The notes under the pieces are model-generated. The model searched no databases. It was not told the DNA's origin and saw only the letters and a program-made list of their open reading frames with translations. The position numbers and the translations under genes were made by a program. Below, piece after piece: positions 1-7,605 of a DNA stretch of 30,845 bases. This DNA is from Chloroflexota bacterium (GTDB taxonomy: Bacteria; Chloroflexota; Anaerolineae; Aggregatilineales; UBA2796), in the NCBI GenBank assembly GCA_017743585.1, contig JAGHYP010000004.1, positions 1 to 30,845 of the forward strand, given 5' to 3'. Each line of letters opens with the position of its first letter. The stretch's first letter is position 1.

Positions 1-159
1 ATGGCAAGGCGCGTGAGCGCTCGGCAGCAACTCAAGCGCGCTGAGCGTGGCGGTTGCGCCCTGCCCGGCAGCGCAGTGTAAAACTGCGGCGCCGCGCGAG
101 GCGCGATCAAGGGCGCGATCGAGGGTCAGCTCGCCGCTCTCGGAATGAAACCTGCTCAA
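1..159 (-). other. Open reading frame running off the left edge, unidentified
   Basis: Downstream of the isocitrate dehydrogenase on the same strand, one minus-strand frame stays open from about 159 to base 1 (53 codons), while the other two minus frames contain stops. A TTG at 159-157 is the only start codon I noticed in this frame here. No convincing Shine-Dalgarno lies ahead of it. The predicted peptide contains the stretch LTLDRALDRASRGAAVLHC, which I do not recognise. It could be the 5' end of a gene cotranscribed with icd, or a chance open frame in GC-rich DNA. Confidence 0.25.
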
Positions 160-170
160 GGCGCAGCGCG

Positions 171-1622
171 CTACTCGCCCTGAGCGCGCGAGAAGCCCTC
201 CACGCCGTCGAAGAGATACAGATTCTCTGTCTTGATGAAGTCAAAGCCGGCCGCCGCAAAGCGCCCGAGCAGGTCTAGGATTTGCTGATGCGTGATCGGC
301 GTTTTATCGGGCGACATGAAGCGGCAGCGCCAATGATCCACGCAGAAGGTCTCAGGCAAGCCGTCGGGATAGACTTTCTGACCGCGATTGCTGATCATCG
401 TTAGGCGCAGGCGCTCATCGCCGAGCATCTTGACCGCCTCGCCGAGCCGGTTCGGATCGCGCTCGCGCCAGTGCAGGAAGACGTCCACGCCGATCAGCTC
501 TTTGCGCGCAGGCGGGCGGTTCAAATCGGCCTCAACTGCCTTGGTGATGCCGCTTGCCGCCGAGTAACTGACCGCCTTAAGCCGCTGCGGCTTTTGACCG
601 AGGTGCTCGACGACCTTGCGGGCGAATTCGCGCGTGCCAACCCTCTCGCGGCTGACGCCTTCTTGATAGATATCGTAAGTGTGGTAGCCATTCTCGATGG
701 TTGCCAGCCAAGCGTTGTGGACGCGCTCAGCCACGTCGGGCTGCCCGATGTGGACAAGCATCATCACGCCGCTCAGCAACAGGCCGGACGGATTGGCGAG
801 GTTTTGCCCTGCGCGGCGCGGCGCTGAGCCGTGAATCGCCTCGAACATGGCGGCGTGCGTGCCAATGTTGGCAGAGCCTGCCATGCCGACCGAGCCTGCG
901 ATCTGCGCCGCGACATCGGAGAGGATATCGCCATACAAGTTGGGCAGCACAATCACGTCGAACACTTCGGGGGTATCCGCCATCTTCGCCGAGCCGATAT
1001 CTACGATCCAGTGCTCTTTCTCGATCTCAGGATACTCAGCGCCGATCTCATCGAAGACGCGATGGAACAAGCCATCGGTCATCTTCATGATGTTATCTTT
1101 GGTGAAGGCGGTCACCTTCTTGCGCCCGTTTTGACGCGCATATTCGAAGGCATAGCGGATGACCTTCTCGCTGCCAGGGCGCGTGATCAACTTCAGACAC
1201 TGATAGACCTCGTCGGTTTGGCGATGCTCAATGCCTGCGTAGAGGTCTTCCTCGTTCTCGCGTACGATCACGATATTTGTGCCGGGGTGCTTGGTGCGCA
1301 CGAACGGATCGTAGGCGACGCACGGGCGGACATTGGCGTACAGGCCGAGCGTCTTGCGCGCCGTCACGTTCAGCGATTTGAAGCCGCCGCCTTGTGGCGT
1401 GGTGATTGGCGCTTTGTAGAAGACGCGCGTGCGCCGCAACGATTCCCACGCACTCGGCTCGATGCCCGCAGGGTTGCCGCGCAAGTAGACTTTCTCGCCG
1501 ATCTCAATTGTCTCAATCTCGATGCGCGCGCCCGCCTCTTTCAGGATGAACAGGCAGGCTTCCATGATCTCTGGACCGATCCCGTCGCCGTAGGCAACTG
1601 TGATAGGGACAGTTTGTGACAT
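171..1622 (-). CDS. icd: NADP-dependent isocitrate dehydrogenase with C-terminal extension
   Basis: It oxidatively decarboxylates isocitrate to 2-oxoglutarate in the TCA cycle (cytoplasmic). The protein is about 483 aa. Family marks are the N-terminal YGDGIGPE, the substrate-loop stretch NVTARKTLGLYANVRP, ENEEDLYAGIEH, the lysine in TKDNIMK, the metal-binding aspartates in GDILSD, and the cofactor loop HGSAPRRAGQN. The Arg-Arg in that loop replaces the Lys-Tyr typical of NADP enzymes and not the Asp-Ile typical of NAD enzymes, so NADP is inferred. After the catalytic core, about 140 residues (containing MISNRGQKVYP, VDHWRCRF and FDGVEGFSRAQG) match the extra C-terminal domain that I recall from Thermus thermophilus isocitrate dehydrogenase. 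The ATG at 1622 is chosen because AGAGAGG lies 10 nt upstream and the family homology begins there; an in-frame start 25 codons further up is not needed. Confidence 0.95.
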   Translation of the reverse strand: MSQTVPITVAYGDGIGPEIMEACLFILKEAGARIEIETIEIGEKVYLRGNPAGIEPSAWESLRRTRVFYKAPITTPQGGGFKSLNVTARKTLGLYANVRPCVAYDPFVRTKHPGTNIVIVRENEEDLYAGIEHRQTDEVYQCLKLITRPGSEKVIRYAFEYARQNGRKKVTAFTKDNIMKMTDGLFHRVFDEIGAEYPEIEKEHWIVDIGSAKMADTPEVFDVIVLPNLYGDILSDVAAQIAGSVGMAGSANIGTHAAMFEAIHGSAPRRAGQNLANPSGLLLSGVMMLVHIGQPDVAERVHNAWLATIENGYHTYDIYQEGVSRERVGTREFARKVVEHLGQKPQRLKAVSYSAASGITKAVEADLNRPPARKELIGVDVFLHWRERDPNRLGEAVKMLGDERLRLTMISNRGQKVYPDGLPETFCVDHWRCRFMSPDKTPITHQQILDLLGRFAAAGFDFIKTENLYLFDGVEGFSRAQGE

Positions 1623-1697
1623 AGCGTGCATACCTCTCTGAGCGCGTGCTTGCTGCAGCACGCCGCAACCTAAGATAGACCATTTCACTGCGCGCAA

Positions 1698-1726
1698 ATT
1701 CTAGCCGATGCGCGCAGAGCACACAA
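1698..1726 (-). promoter_or_regulatory. Sigma-70-type promoter for icd
   Basis: Read on the minus strand, TTGTGT (1726-1721) and TAGAAT (1703-1698) are separated by exactly 17 nt. The start codon follows about 75 nt downstream. The -35 box abuts the 15-bp tandem repeat at 1726-1755. Confidence 0.6.
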
Positions 1727-1755
1727 CTCGTGCCTGACGTACTCGTGCCTGACGT
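1726..1755. repeat. Perfect 15-bp tandem repeat between divergent promoters
   Basis: The unit actcgtgcctgacgt occurs twice without a mismatch (1726-1740 and 1741-1755). It fills the gap between the -35 box of icd on one side and the -35 box of upp on the other, sharing one base with each. Two 15-bp units put the copies about one and a half helical turns apart. It may be a regulator binding site, or simply a recent short duplication. Confidence 0.85.
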
Positions 1756-1783
1756 TGACAGCGTCCACACGGCTGCGTACAAT
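1755..1783 (+). promoter_or_regulatory. Near-consensus sigma-70 promoter for upp
   Basis: TTGACA (1755-1760), a 17-nt spacer and TACAAT (1778-1783) form one of the best promoter matches in the window. Predicted transcription starts near 1790, giving a leader of about 40 nt before the upp ATG. The first base of the -35 box is the last base of the tandem repeat. Confidence 0.8.
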
Positions 1784-1828
1784 CCGTGCAATCCCCGAGC
1801 GCTCAGGAGAACAGGAAGCGCGCCGTTT

Positions 1829-2455
1829 ATGCCCAAACTGCACATCGCGGATCATCCGATCATCCAGCACAAGCTCGCCATCTTACGCGACGTCAACACT
1901 GAGCCGCAAAGATTCCGCCAATTGGTGCGCGAGCTTGCTGCCTTGCTGTGCTACGAAGCCTCATCCGACCTGCGCCTGCGTCCGTTGAGCGTGCAGACGC
2001 CGATGGGCGTGGCGAGCGGCGCGCAGCTCGCCGAGGCGGTCGGCTTGGTGCCGATCTTGCGGGCAGGGCTGGGCATGGTGGAAGGCGTTTGGGAGCTGAT
2101 CCCGAACGCTGAGGTGTGGCACTTAGGGCTGTACCGCGATGAGAAGACGTTGCGGCCCGTCGAGTACTACAACAAGCTGCCCGTCGAGCCGCGCGTGCAG
2201 ATCTGCTTCGTGCTCGATCCGATGCTTGCCACAGGCGGCTCGGCAGTGGAAGCCGTGAACGTCCTGAAGCGCTGGGGCGTGAATCGCATCAAGTTCATCG
2301 GCATCATCGGCGCGCCTGAAGGCGTCAAGGCGCTCTCTGAGGCGCATCCTGACGTGCCGATCCACCTCGCCGCGCTCGACGAGCGGCTCAACGAGAGCGG
2401 CTTCATCGTGCCAGGCTTAGGCGACGCCGGCGACCGTCAGTTTGGCACGAGTTGA
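1829..2455 (+). CDS. upp: Uracil phosphoribosyltransferase
   Basis: It converts uracil and PRPP to UMP, the pyrimidine salvage reaction, in the cytoplasm. The 208-aa length is typical of the family. The PRPP-binding loop DPMLATGGSA is at residues 130-139, and the C-terminal uracil-binding signature FIVPGLGDAGDRQFGT is intact near residues 192-207. The ATG at 1829 fits the usual N-terminus (MPKLHIADHPIIQHKL); AGGAAG lies 10 nt upstream. It has its own strong promoter at 1755-1783. The stop overlaps the TTG start candidate of the next gene, so at least three genes probably form one transcript. Dihydroorotase, the de novo route, is encoded at 24633-25706. Confidence 0.97.
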   Translation: MPKLHIADHPIIQHKLAILRDVNTEPQRFRQLVRELAALLCYEASSDLRLRPLSVQTPMGVASGAQLAEAVGLVPILRAGLGMVEGVWELIPNAEVWHLGLYRDEKTLRPVEYYNKLPVEPRVQICFVLDPMLATGGSAVEAVNVLKRWGVNRIKFIGIIGAPEGVKALSEAHPDVPIHLAALDERLNESGFIVPGLGDAGDRQFGTS

Positions 2456-3849
2456 CGCGCATGGTGATCCGCTTGCAAGATGCTGGAGTGCGCATCGGCG
2501 CGCGGCAGGTCTCGTGGCTGGCGCTGCTGCTGCTGACGTGCTGCGCAGCGCGCTTGGCTGTTCTGCTCGCCTTTCCGTCGGTCTTCGCCTTTGAGCGGAC
2601 AGGCGCCGTGCATGGCTCGGAGGCGTATGACGCCTATGCGCAGAACTTGCTCGCCACAGGCATCTACGGGCGGACAGCGGGCGTGCCTGACGCAGCCATT
2701 CCGCCGCTCTATAGCTACGTTTTAGCGGCGCTTTACGCGCTCTTCGGACGCGGATACCTGCAAGTTGGAATCTTCCACACGCTCCTAGATTGTCTCTCGA
2801 TCTATTTTCTAGTTGAGATCGGCGAGCGGCTGTTTAATCGGCGCATCGCGCTGTTGGCAGGCCTTGCTCAAGCGCTCTACCCTTACCTGATCTTCCAAAA
2901 TTTGACTCTGATTGATACGCCGCTCTTCATGGCGCTGATGTACGGCTTCCTATGGAGCGCCGTGCTGCTGCGGGAGCGGCGCAGCCTTGCCTTAGCGTTG
3001 TTCAGCGGCGCGTGCTTGGCGCTCGGCGCGCTGACCCGCCCTGTGATCGTGCCGCTTGCGCCGCTGGTCGCCTTATGGTTTCTGTTCCGCCTGAATTTCT
3101 GGGAGGCCGTGCGCCGTCTGTTGCCGATGGGGGCGCTGAGCGCAGCGCTCGTCGCGCCGTGGCTGATTCGGACGTACGGCGTTTACGGCGCCTTCGTGCC
3201 GATCGCCACAAACGGCGGCATGAACTTTTGGTTCGGCAACAATCCGCTGACCATCCCGCTAGTGCGCGCAGGCTTTCATCCGCAATGGATTCGGCCGCAG
3301 GCGCCGATTCGGACTGAAGACACACGCCTTGCTAGCGACGATCTGTATCAACTGGCTTTCGCCTACCTGCGCGAAAATCCACAGGCGCTGCCCGAGCTGT
3401 TGTGGGTCAAATTCAGCGCCTACTGGCACATAGATATTTTCCCAACGCGCAATCCGCTGCCCGGCGCCACGCCGATCGTCACGCCGAGCGGCGCGCTGCG
3501 CCTTGAGACCGAGCGCGGCGAGACTTTCTCGCCCGTCACTATCGGCGAAGACGATCCTGTCGCCGCGTACTCGGACGCGCTTTTCGACGTGATCGGACGC
3601 GCTGTGCATCGCCTGTACTTCGGCGCAGCGCTGCTGCTCGCCTTGCTCGGCGCTGCGCTCAGCCTGCGCCAGTGGCGCGATTGCTCGCTCCTATGGCTCG
3701 TGCAGCTCGCCATGACCGCCCTTTACGTGATCTACATCCCCGCCACGCGCTACCGAGTCCCGACCGATCCACTGCTCTTCCTGTTCTCAGCCCACGCTGC
3801 GCTCAGCTTGCTAGAGCGCTTGAGCCGCTTAAAGGTGAAACATGGCTAG
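2452..3849 (+). CDS. Polytopic membrane glycosyltransferase, GT39/PMT-like
   Basis: Probably transfers sugar from a polyprenyl-phosphate donor to protein or lipid on the outer face of the membrane; the acceptor cannot be told. The protein (about 465 aa) starts with a membrane helix (WLALLLLTCCAARLAVLL), then a loop with GSEAYDAYAQNLLATGIYG and PPLYSYVLAALYALFG. This layout (an acidic residue and a tyrosine, then a Pro-Pro-x-Tyr segment) is familiar from the ArnT/GT39/GT83 superfamily. About ten further hydrophobic segments follow, with a soluble loop around residues 265-375. The start is either the TTG at 2452, overlapping the upp stop, or the ATG at 2461; neither has a clear Shine-Dalgarno, which suggests translational coupling. 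The 3' end overlaps the next gene by 8 nt. Confidence 0.75.
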   Translation: MTRMVIRLQDAGVRIGARQVSWLALLLLTCCAARLAVLLAFPSVFAFERTGAVHGSEAYDAYAQNLLATGIYGRTAGVPDAAIPPLYSYVLAALYALFGRGYLQVGIFHTLLDCLSIYFLVEIGERLFNRRIALLAGLAQALYPYLIFQNLTLIDTPLFMALMYGFLWSAVLLRERRSLALALFSGACLALGALTRPVIVPLAPLVALWFLFRLNFWEAVRRLLPMGALSAALVAPWLIRTYGVYGAFVPIATNGGMNFWFGNNPLTIPLVRAGFHPQWIRPQAPIRTEDTRLASDDLYQLAFAYLRENPQALPELLWVKFSAYWHIDIFPTRNPLPGATPIVTPSGALRLETERGETFSPVTIGEDDPVAAYSDALFDVIGRAVHRLYFGAALLLALLGAALSLRQWRDCSLLWLVQLAMTALYVIYIPATRYRVPTDPLLFLFSAHAALSLLERLSRLKVKHG

Positions 3850-5113
3850 GCGCCGCAACGCCATTCACAGCTTGATCATCCTCTCCTTTCTATGCGGCTT
3901 GTGGACGGGACGCGCGTTTTTCTTCAACATCGGCTACCTGCTGCTCGTGTTGCTGATCCTCTCGTGGCTCTGGGCGCGCCTGAACCTGAGCCACATTCGC
4001 CTGACGCGCAACACGTGGACGCGCCGCGCGCAGGTCGGCAAGACCCTGGACGAGTACCTCAGCTTGCAGAGCCGCAGCCCGCTGCCCAAGCTGTGGCTTG
4101 AGGTGCGCGATCACAGCACGCTGCCCGAGCATCGCGTCGGCATTGTCGTGCCGCCGCTGGCGCCTTACGGAGCGTTCCACTGGTCTGTTCACACGCCATG
4201 CCTGTTGCGCGGTGAGTTCCAACTAGGCGGCTTGACCCTGACCAGCGGCGATCCGTTCGGCTTCTTTCAGCTGACTCGGCACATTCCTGCGCGGTCGAGC
4301 GTGTTGGTCTACCCTCCTGTTGTGCCGCTGGCGGATTTCGCGCCTGAAGGCGAGATGCTCTCAGGCGGCAGGGCGCAGCAGCGGCGCGCTCACTGCGCGA
4401 CGACCAACGCAGCGGGCATCCGCGATTACGCGCCCGGCGATGCCTTCAACCGCATCCATTGGCGCAGCACAGCGCGCCGCGATCGGCTGATCGTCAAGGA
4501 ATTTGAGCTTGATCCGCTCTCCGAGCTGTGGGTGATCCTCGATCTGAACGCGGCGGCGCACGTGGCGCGCCCGTTCGATGTAGGCGGCGTCGCGCCGAAT
4601 GAAATGTATCTGCCGCCTGATAGCGCCGAGTACGCTATTGCCGTCGCCGCTTCGATCAGCGCGCATGTTCTGGTCAAAGAGCGCTGGCTCGGCTTCGCCG
4701 CCTATACGCCGCAGCGCACTCTGCTGCAGCCGGATCGCGGCGGCAGGCAGCTCACGCGCATCCTAGAGGCGTTAGCGCTCGCCAAAGTGGAGAGCGACTT
4801 GCCATTTGCACATCAGCTGGCTTTGGTGAGTCCGCAGCTGGGGCGCGGCGCCATCGCCATTCTGATCAGCGCTGATATGGACGATGCGTGGTTAGCCGAG
4901 GCGCAACTTTTGGTGCAGCGCGGCGTGCGCGTCATCGCCGTCCTGATCGATCCGCACAGCTTCGGCGTTGCCGTTAGAGCGCGCCGCGCCGCTGAGACGC
5001 GTGCCCGCCTTGAGATCGGCGGCGTGACCACGCACCTTGTGCGCTACGGCGATAATCTCTCGGTTGCGCTCAGCCGCGCCAACCTGCACTTGCCTAATCG
5101 TCCTGCGCTTTGA
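3842..5113 (+). CDS. DUF58 domain-containing protein
   Basis: A 423-aa protein with two N-terminal membrane helices (about residues 9-22 and 26-43), a beta-rich segment, and the DUF58 signature GIRDYAPGDAFNRIHWRSTA followed by KEFE and a VWA-like strand LWVILDLNAAA. DUF58 proteins are usually encoded with a MoxR-type AAA+ ATPase and a transglutaminase-like membrane protein, and are thought to act in assembly or maturation of envelope components. Neither partner is nearby; the neighbour is a glycosyltransferase, whose stop this gene overlaps by 8 nt. The 3' end overlaps the convergent lipoprotein gene by 20 nt. The exact biochemical role is unknown. Confidence 0.85.
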   Translation: MARRRNAIHSLIILSFLCGLWTGRAFFFNIGYLLLVLLILSWLWARLNLSHIRLTRNTWTRRAQVGKTLDEYLSLQSRSPLPKLWLEVRDHSTLPEHRVGIVVPPLAPYGAFHWSVHTPCLLRGEFQLGGLTLTSGDPFGFFQLTRHIPARSSVLVYPPVVPLADFAPEGEMLSGGRAQQRRAHCATTNAAGIRDYAPGDAFNRIHWRSTARRDRLIVKEFELDPLSELWVILDLNAAAHVARPFDVGGVAPNEMYLPPDSAEYAIAVAASISAHVLVKERWLGFAAYTPQRTLLQPDRGGRQLTRILEALALAKVESDLPFAHQLALVSPQLGRGAIAILISADMDDAWLAEAQLLVQRGVRVIAVLIDPHSFGVAVRARRAAETRARLEIGGVTTHLVRYGDNLSVALSRANLHLPNRPAL

Positions 5114-7136
5114 GCAGCACGAGGCGCACGTCGCGCGGCAAACCTGAGTCGCCGCGCACCAATAGCAGGTCATAGCGCGCGTTCGCCTCAATCGCGACGT
5201 CGCGCAGCTCCGCCAGTGGCGCGCCGTCAATTGCGCTGCGCGCGACGAAGGTATAGGTATTGTTGCGCAGCGTGACGATGCTGGAAATGTTGCCGTACTC
5301 CAGACGTGCGAAGTATCGCGCGGCGCGCGGCGTCGGCGTGGGGCGGTCGCCGAAGATGGCGACCCGCGACGCGACCAATGGTGATTCGAGCGAGATTGGC
5401 TCGGCATCAGGCGCGGCGTGAATGACGCGCAGCGCGGCGTTGCTGCGGCTCGGTCGCGCGCGCTCTTGCGATTGCAGCAATCGCCAAGCGCCCTGCCTGC
5501 CCAGCACCACGAAGACCAAGTTGCCGTTCGGCGCGAAGAGCAGGGTCTGCTCAGCCAACACCTCGCCTGTCTCGCTGCGCAGCAGCCGCACAGGGCGCAT
5601 GGCGCTCTCAATCGGGCGCGTCGCCGTGCTGCTATTGACAGGCACAGCCGTGAAGAGCAGCGTCTCGCCGACGGCCAAATCCACGTTGAGCGGCTCGGCA
5701 GCCGCGTTCACCAGACGCACGCGCACACCGCTGCTGATAGTCGGAGTTGGCAACGCGGCGAAGAGCGCTTGCACATTCGTGCCGATCAGGATAGGCGGCG
5801 TGTTCAAGCTGCTCAGCACAACGTAGATGTAGCTCCAGCCCGCTTCAAGGGCGACCTCAGCCGTCTCGACTGTGCGTGGCGTCTCTTCGAGCGTGTTGAA
5901 GGCCAAACGCTGCCTGCCCGCGCTGAGCGCGATCGGCGCGCTGAGCGCTCCATACGGCACGGGCGCGCTGAGCGGCGCGGTCGGATCGAGCGCTTGAATC
6001 GTCGTCTCTTGGCGGGCGAGATTCAAAACGCTCAGATGTGCGCTGCCTTGCGGGGGCAGGTCGAGCGGCTCAGTGAAGAGCGCCGTGCGCAGGCGGCTGC
6101 GATCCTCAAAGCGCTCACTGAAAATGGCGAGGAGCAATTGACGATCTTCGGCGAGGGGCAACGCGCCTTCGAAGAGCGGCGGCGAATCGGGCGCTGCGCC
6201 GCTGGGCAGCACGCGGAGGCGATACGTGCGCGACGCGAGCGAGAGCGGCTCGCTCAGGCCGCCGAAGGCGATACCTTCTGCCACAAGGCGCTCGTCAAGG
6301 TACACATCCGCCCTCGGCAAGCGCCAATTGGCGTTCAGGATGCGCAATTGGCTCTCGCGCAGCGTCGGCAAGCTCAGCGTCGCCAAGCGCGGCTGCGCGA
6401 GCGTGCCGTATAGGATCAAAAAGACGGAGTTGCGCGCGGCGAGCGTGAACGGAGCAGCCAACACGGTCTGATTATTGCTCAGGAAGCGCGCTGTGTAGCG
6501 CCGCGCGATCACTTCGCGCGCAGTAGTGCCTTGTCCGCCGCTTTGCGCCGCGCCGATCGGAATATCTTGATCCAAGAAGACGCTGAGCGCGACGTCGTCC
6601 ACCAGCGCGTTCAGCGCGGCGACGCGTCCCTCGCCAAGCGCCGTCTTGCGCACATCTTGCGGGTAGCGCAGCGCGCGGAGCGTCTCGCCTGCAGGACGCA
6701 GCACATAGAGCAGCGCGTCGCCCGCGCGGATGCGCACGCGCTCGCGGACGAGCGGCTCGTTCTGCTCAGGATCGGCGCGGCTGGGCAGGACGCGCAGCGT
6801 GTATTCGCCTTCGTTGAGCGCCACAGGCAAGCTGAACTCGCCATAACCTAGGCGCTGCGCGATGATCGAGCCTTCGATGTAGATATCCACAGCTTGCAAG
6901 GCGGGCGCGGCGTGGAAAAGGCGCAATGTGCCGCGCTGTGTCGGCTCTGGCACAGCGGTCGGCAATGGCGCGGGAGTCGGCGTGGCAGGCGGCGCAGCCG
7001 GCGTGGCGGTCGAGGTTGGCGTAGGAGCGCGCGTCGGCGTGGCAGTCGGCTCGAGCGCGGCGCAGGCGCTCAGCGCCAGCGCTGTCAGCAGAGCGATACA
7101 TGATGAGATACGTGAGAACAGAGGCGAGCGGCTCAT
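5094..7136 (-). CDS. DUF4397-repeat lipoprotein
   Basis: A 680-aa exported protein. The signal peptide ends in a lipobox (LSAC, lipidated Cys about residue 25). A Pro/Thr/Ala-rich linker of about 40 residues comes next, then roughly six diverged beta-sandwich units. Recurring unit openings are LRLFHAAPALQAVDIYIEG, LRILNANWRLPRADVYLDE, VRLVNAAAEPLNVDLAVGE and LRVIHAAPDAEPISLE, the DUF4397 pattern in which a strand with H/NAAP is followed by a D-V-Y/L strand. DUF4397 is of unknown function and common on bacterial surfaces. The ATG at 7136 is preferred over two upstream in-frame ATGs because AAGGA sits 6 nt ahead of it. Its ATG overlaps the stop of the small P-loop gene (ATGA), so the two are probably coupled. 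Confidence 0.85.
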   Translation of the reverse strand: MSRSPLFSRISSCIALLTALALSACAALEPTATPTRAPTPTSTATPAAPPATPTPAPLPTAVPEPTQRGTLRLFHAAPALQAVDIYIEGSIIAQRLGYGEFSLPVALNEGEYTLRVLPSRADPEQNEPLVRERVRIRAGDALLYVLRPAGETLRALRYPQDVRKTALGEGRVAALNALVDDVALSVFLDQDIPIGAAQSGGQGTTAREVIARRYTARFLSNNQTVLAAPFTLAARNSVFLILYGTLAQPRLATLSLPTLRESQLRILNANWRLPRADVYLDERLVAEGIAFGGLSEPLSLASRTYRLRVLPSGAAPDSPPLFEGALPLAEDRQLLLAIFSERFEDRSRLRTALFTEPLDLPPQGSAHLSVLNLARQETTIQALDPTAPLSAPVPYGALSAPIALSAGRQRLAFNTLEETPRTVETAEVALEAGWSYIYVVLSSLNTPPILIGTNVQALFAALPTPTISSGVRVRLVNAAAEPLNVDLAVGETLLFTAVPVNSSTATRPIESAMRPVRLLRSETGEVLAEQTLLFAPNGNLVFVVLGRQGAWRLLQSQERARPSRSNAALRVIHAAPDAEPISLESPLVASRVAIFGDRPTPTPRAARYFARLEYGNISSIVTLRNNTYTFVARSAIDGAPLAELRDVAIEANARYDLLLVRGDSGLPRDVRLVLLKAQDD

Positions 7137-7390
7137 CGGCATTCCTTGCAAATGGGCTGAGCAAGGCAGGCGGCGCTATGGCGCGTCATCGCTGCTGAAG
7201 GGTGATCGAAGCGCGGGGCTTCAACGGGCGCCATCACTCGTAGGCTGAGCGTCGCACCCACCACGAATTGGCGGCACTCGATGCCATTGGCGGCATCCAC
7301 TACCGAGTCGTCAGCATTCCCTAGCGATCGCAGAAAAGTCGTTTTGCCCGATCCGCGCGGGCCGGCGATGTAGATGTAAAGTGTGGTCAT
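7133..7390 (-). CDS. Small P-loop protein, likely truncated Ras/MglA-like GTPase
   Basis: An 85-aa product begins with a beta strand and a perfect Walker A loop, IYIAGPRGSGKTTFLRSLG, followed by about 30 residues that could be the first part of a G domain (switch-like segment and the strand ATLSLRVMAPVEAPRF). The protein then ends without Walker B, NKxD or any other nucleotide-binding motif, so it is far shorter than small GTPases such as MglA (about 190 aa). The start ATG at 7390 has GGAG 6 nt upstream, and the stop shares ATGA with the lipoprotein start. It may be a decayed GTPase whose remaining 5' end still delivers ribosomes to the lipoprotein, or a genuine miniprotein. I favour a remnant. 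Confidence 0.5.
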   Translation of the reverse strand: MTTLYIYIAGPRGSGKTTFLRSLGNADDSVVDAANGIECRQFVVGATLSLRVMAPVEAPRFDHPSAAMTRHSAACLAQPICKECR

Positions 7391-7539
7391 CTAGCGCTCC
7401 GTCGGCTGTGCGGGCTAGTTTACCACAGGTCAGCGCATGTGGTGAGGCGGCGCGATAACGGTATTGCCATGCCTGATTTCATGCCGGAACTTGCAATCAC
7501 GGGAAACATGCGGCGTGCGAACAGCCGTTCCGAGGTAAC

Positions 7540-7563
7540 AAGAGCGCGCTCAGCCGCTCTTTT
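7540..7563 (+). other. Hairpin with short T-run upstream of the RNase H gene
   Basis: AAGAGCG (7540-7546) pairs with CGCTCTT (7555-7561) across an 8-nt loop, then TT. The stem contains the perfect palindrome gagcgcgctc (7542-7551). It resembles a weak terminator, but there is no plus-strand gene upstream for it to end. The rest of the 215-nt gap between the divergent genes (7391-7605) shows nothing else I can name apart from the -10 box at 7582-7587. Confidence 0.3.
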
Positions 7564-7581
7564 GCCAATTTGCGCTTGGTT

Positions 7582-7587
7582 TATAAT
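7582..7587 (+). promoter_or_regulatory. Consensus -10 box for the RNase H gene
   Basis: TATAAT is a perfect -10 hexamer in otherwise GC-rich DNA, 18 nt ahead of the chosen start. The nearest -35-like element, TTGCCA (7562-7567), is only 14 nt away, which is too short, and no good hexamer exists at 16-18 nt. The promoter is therefore supported mainly by the -10 box. Confidence 0.5.
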
Positions 7588-7605
7588 TGAATGTGGAGAA
7601 GCAGT

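Noticed and set aside
5418..6413. 331-codon plus-strand open frame opposite the DUF4397 lipoprotein gene
   Set aside because: Arg/Gln/Glu-rich composition typical of an antisense shadow; the minus strand has signal peptide, lipobox and repeats.
7540..7563. A working terminator ahead of the RNase H gene
   Set aside because: The T-run is very short and no plus-strand gene lies upstream; kept only as a hairpin.
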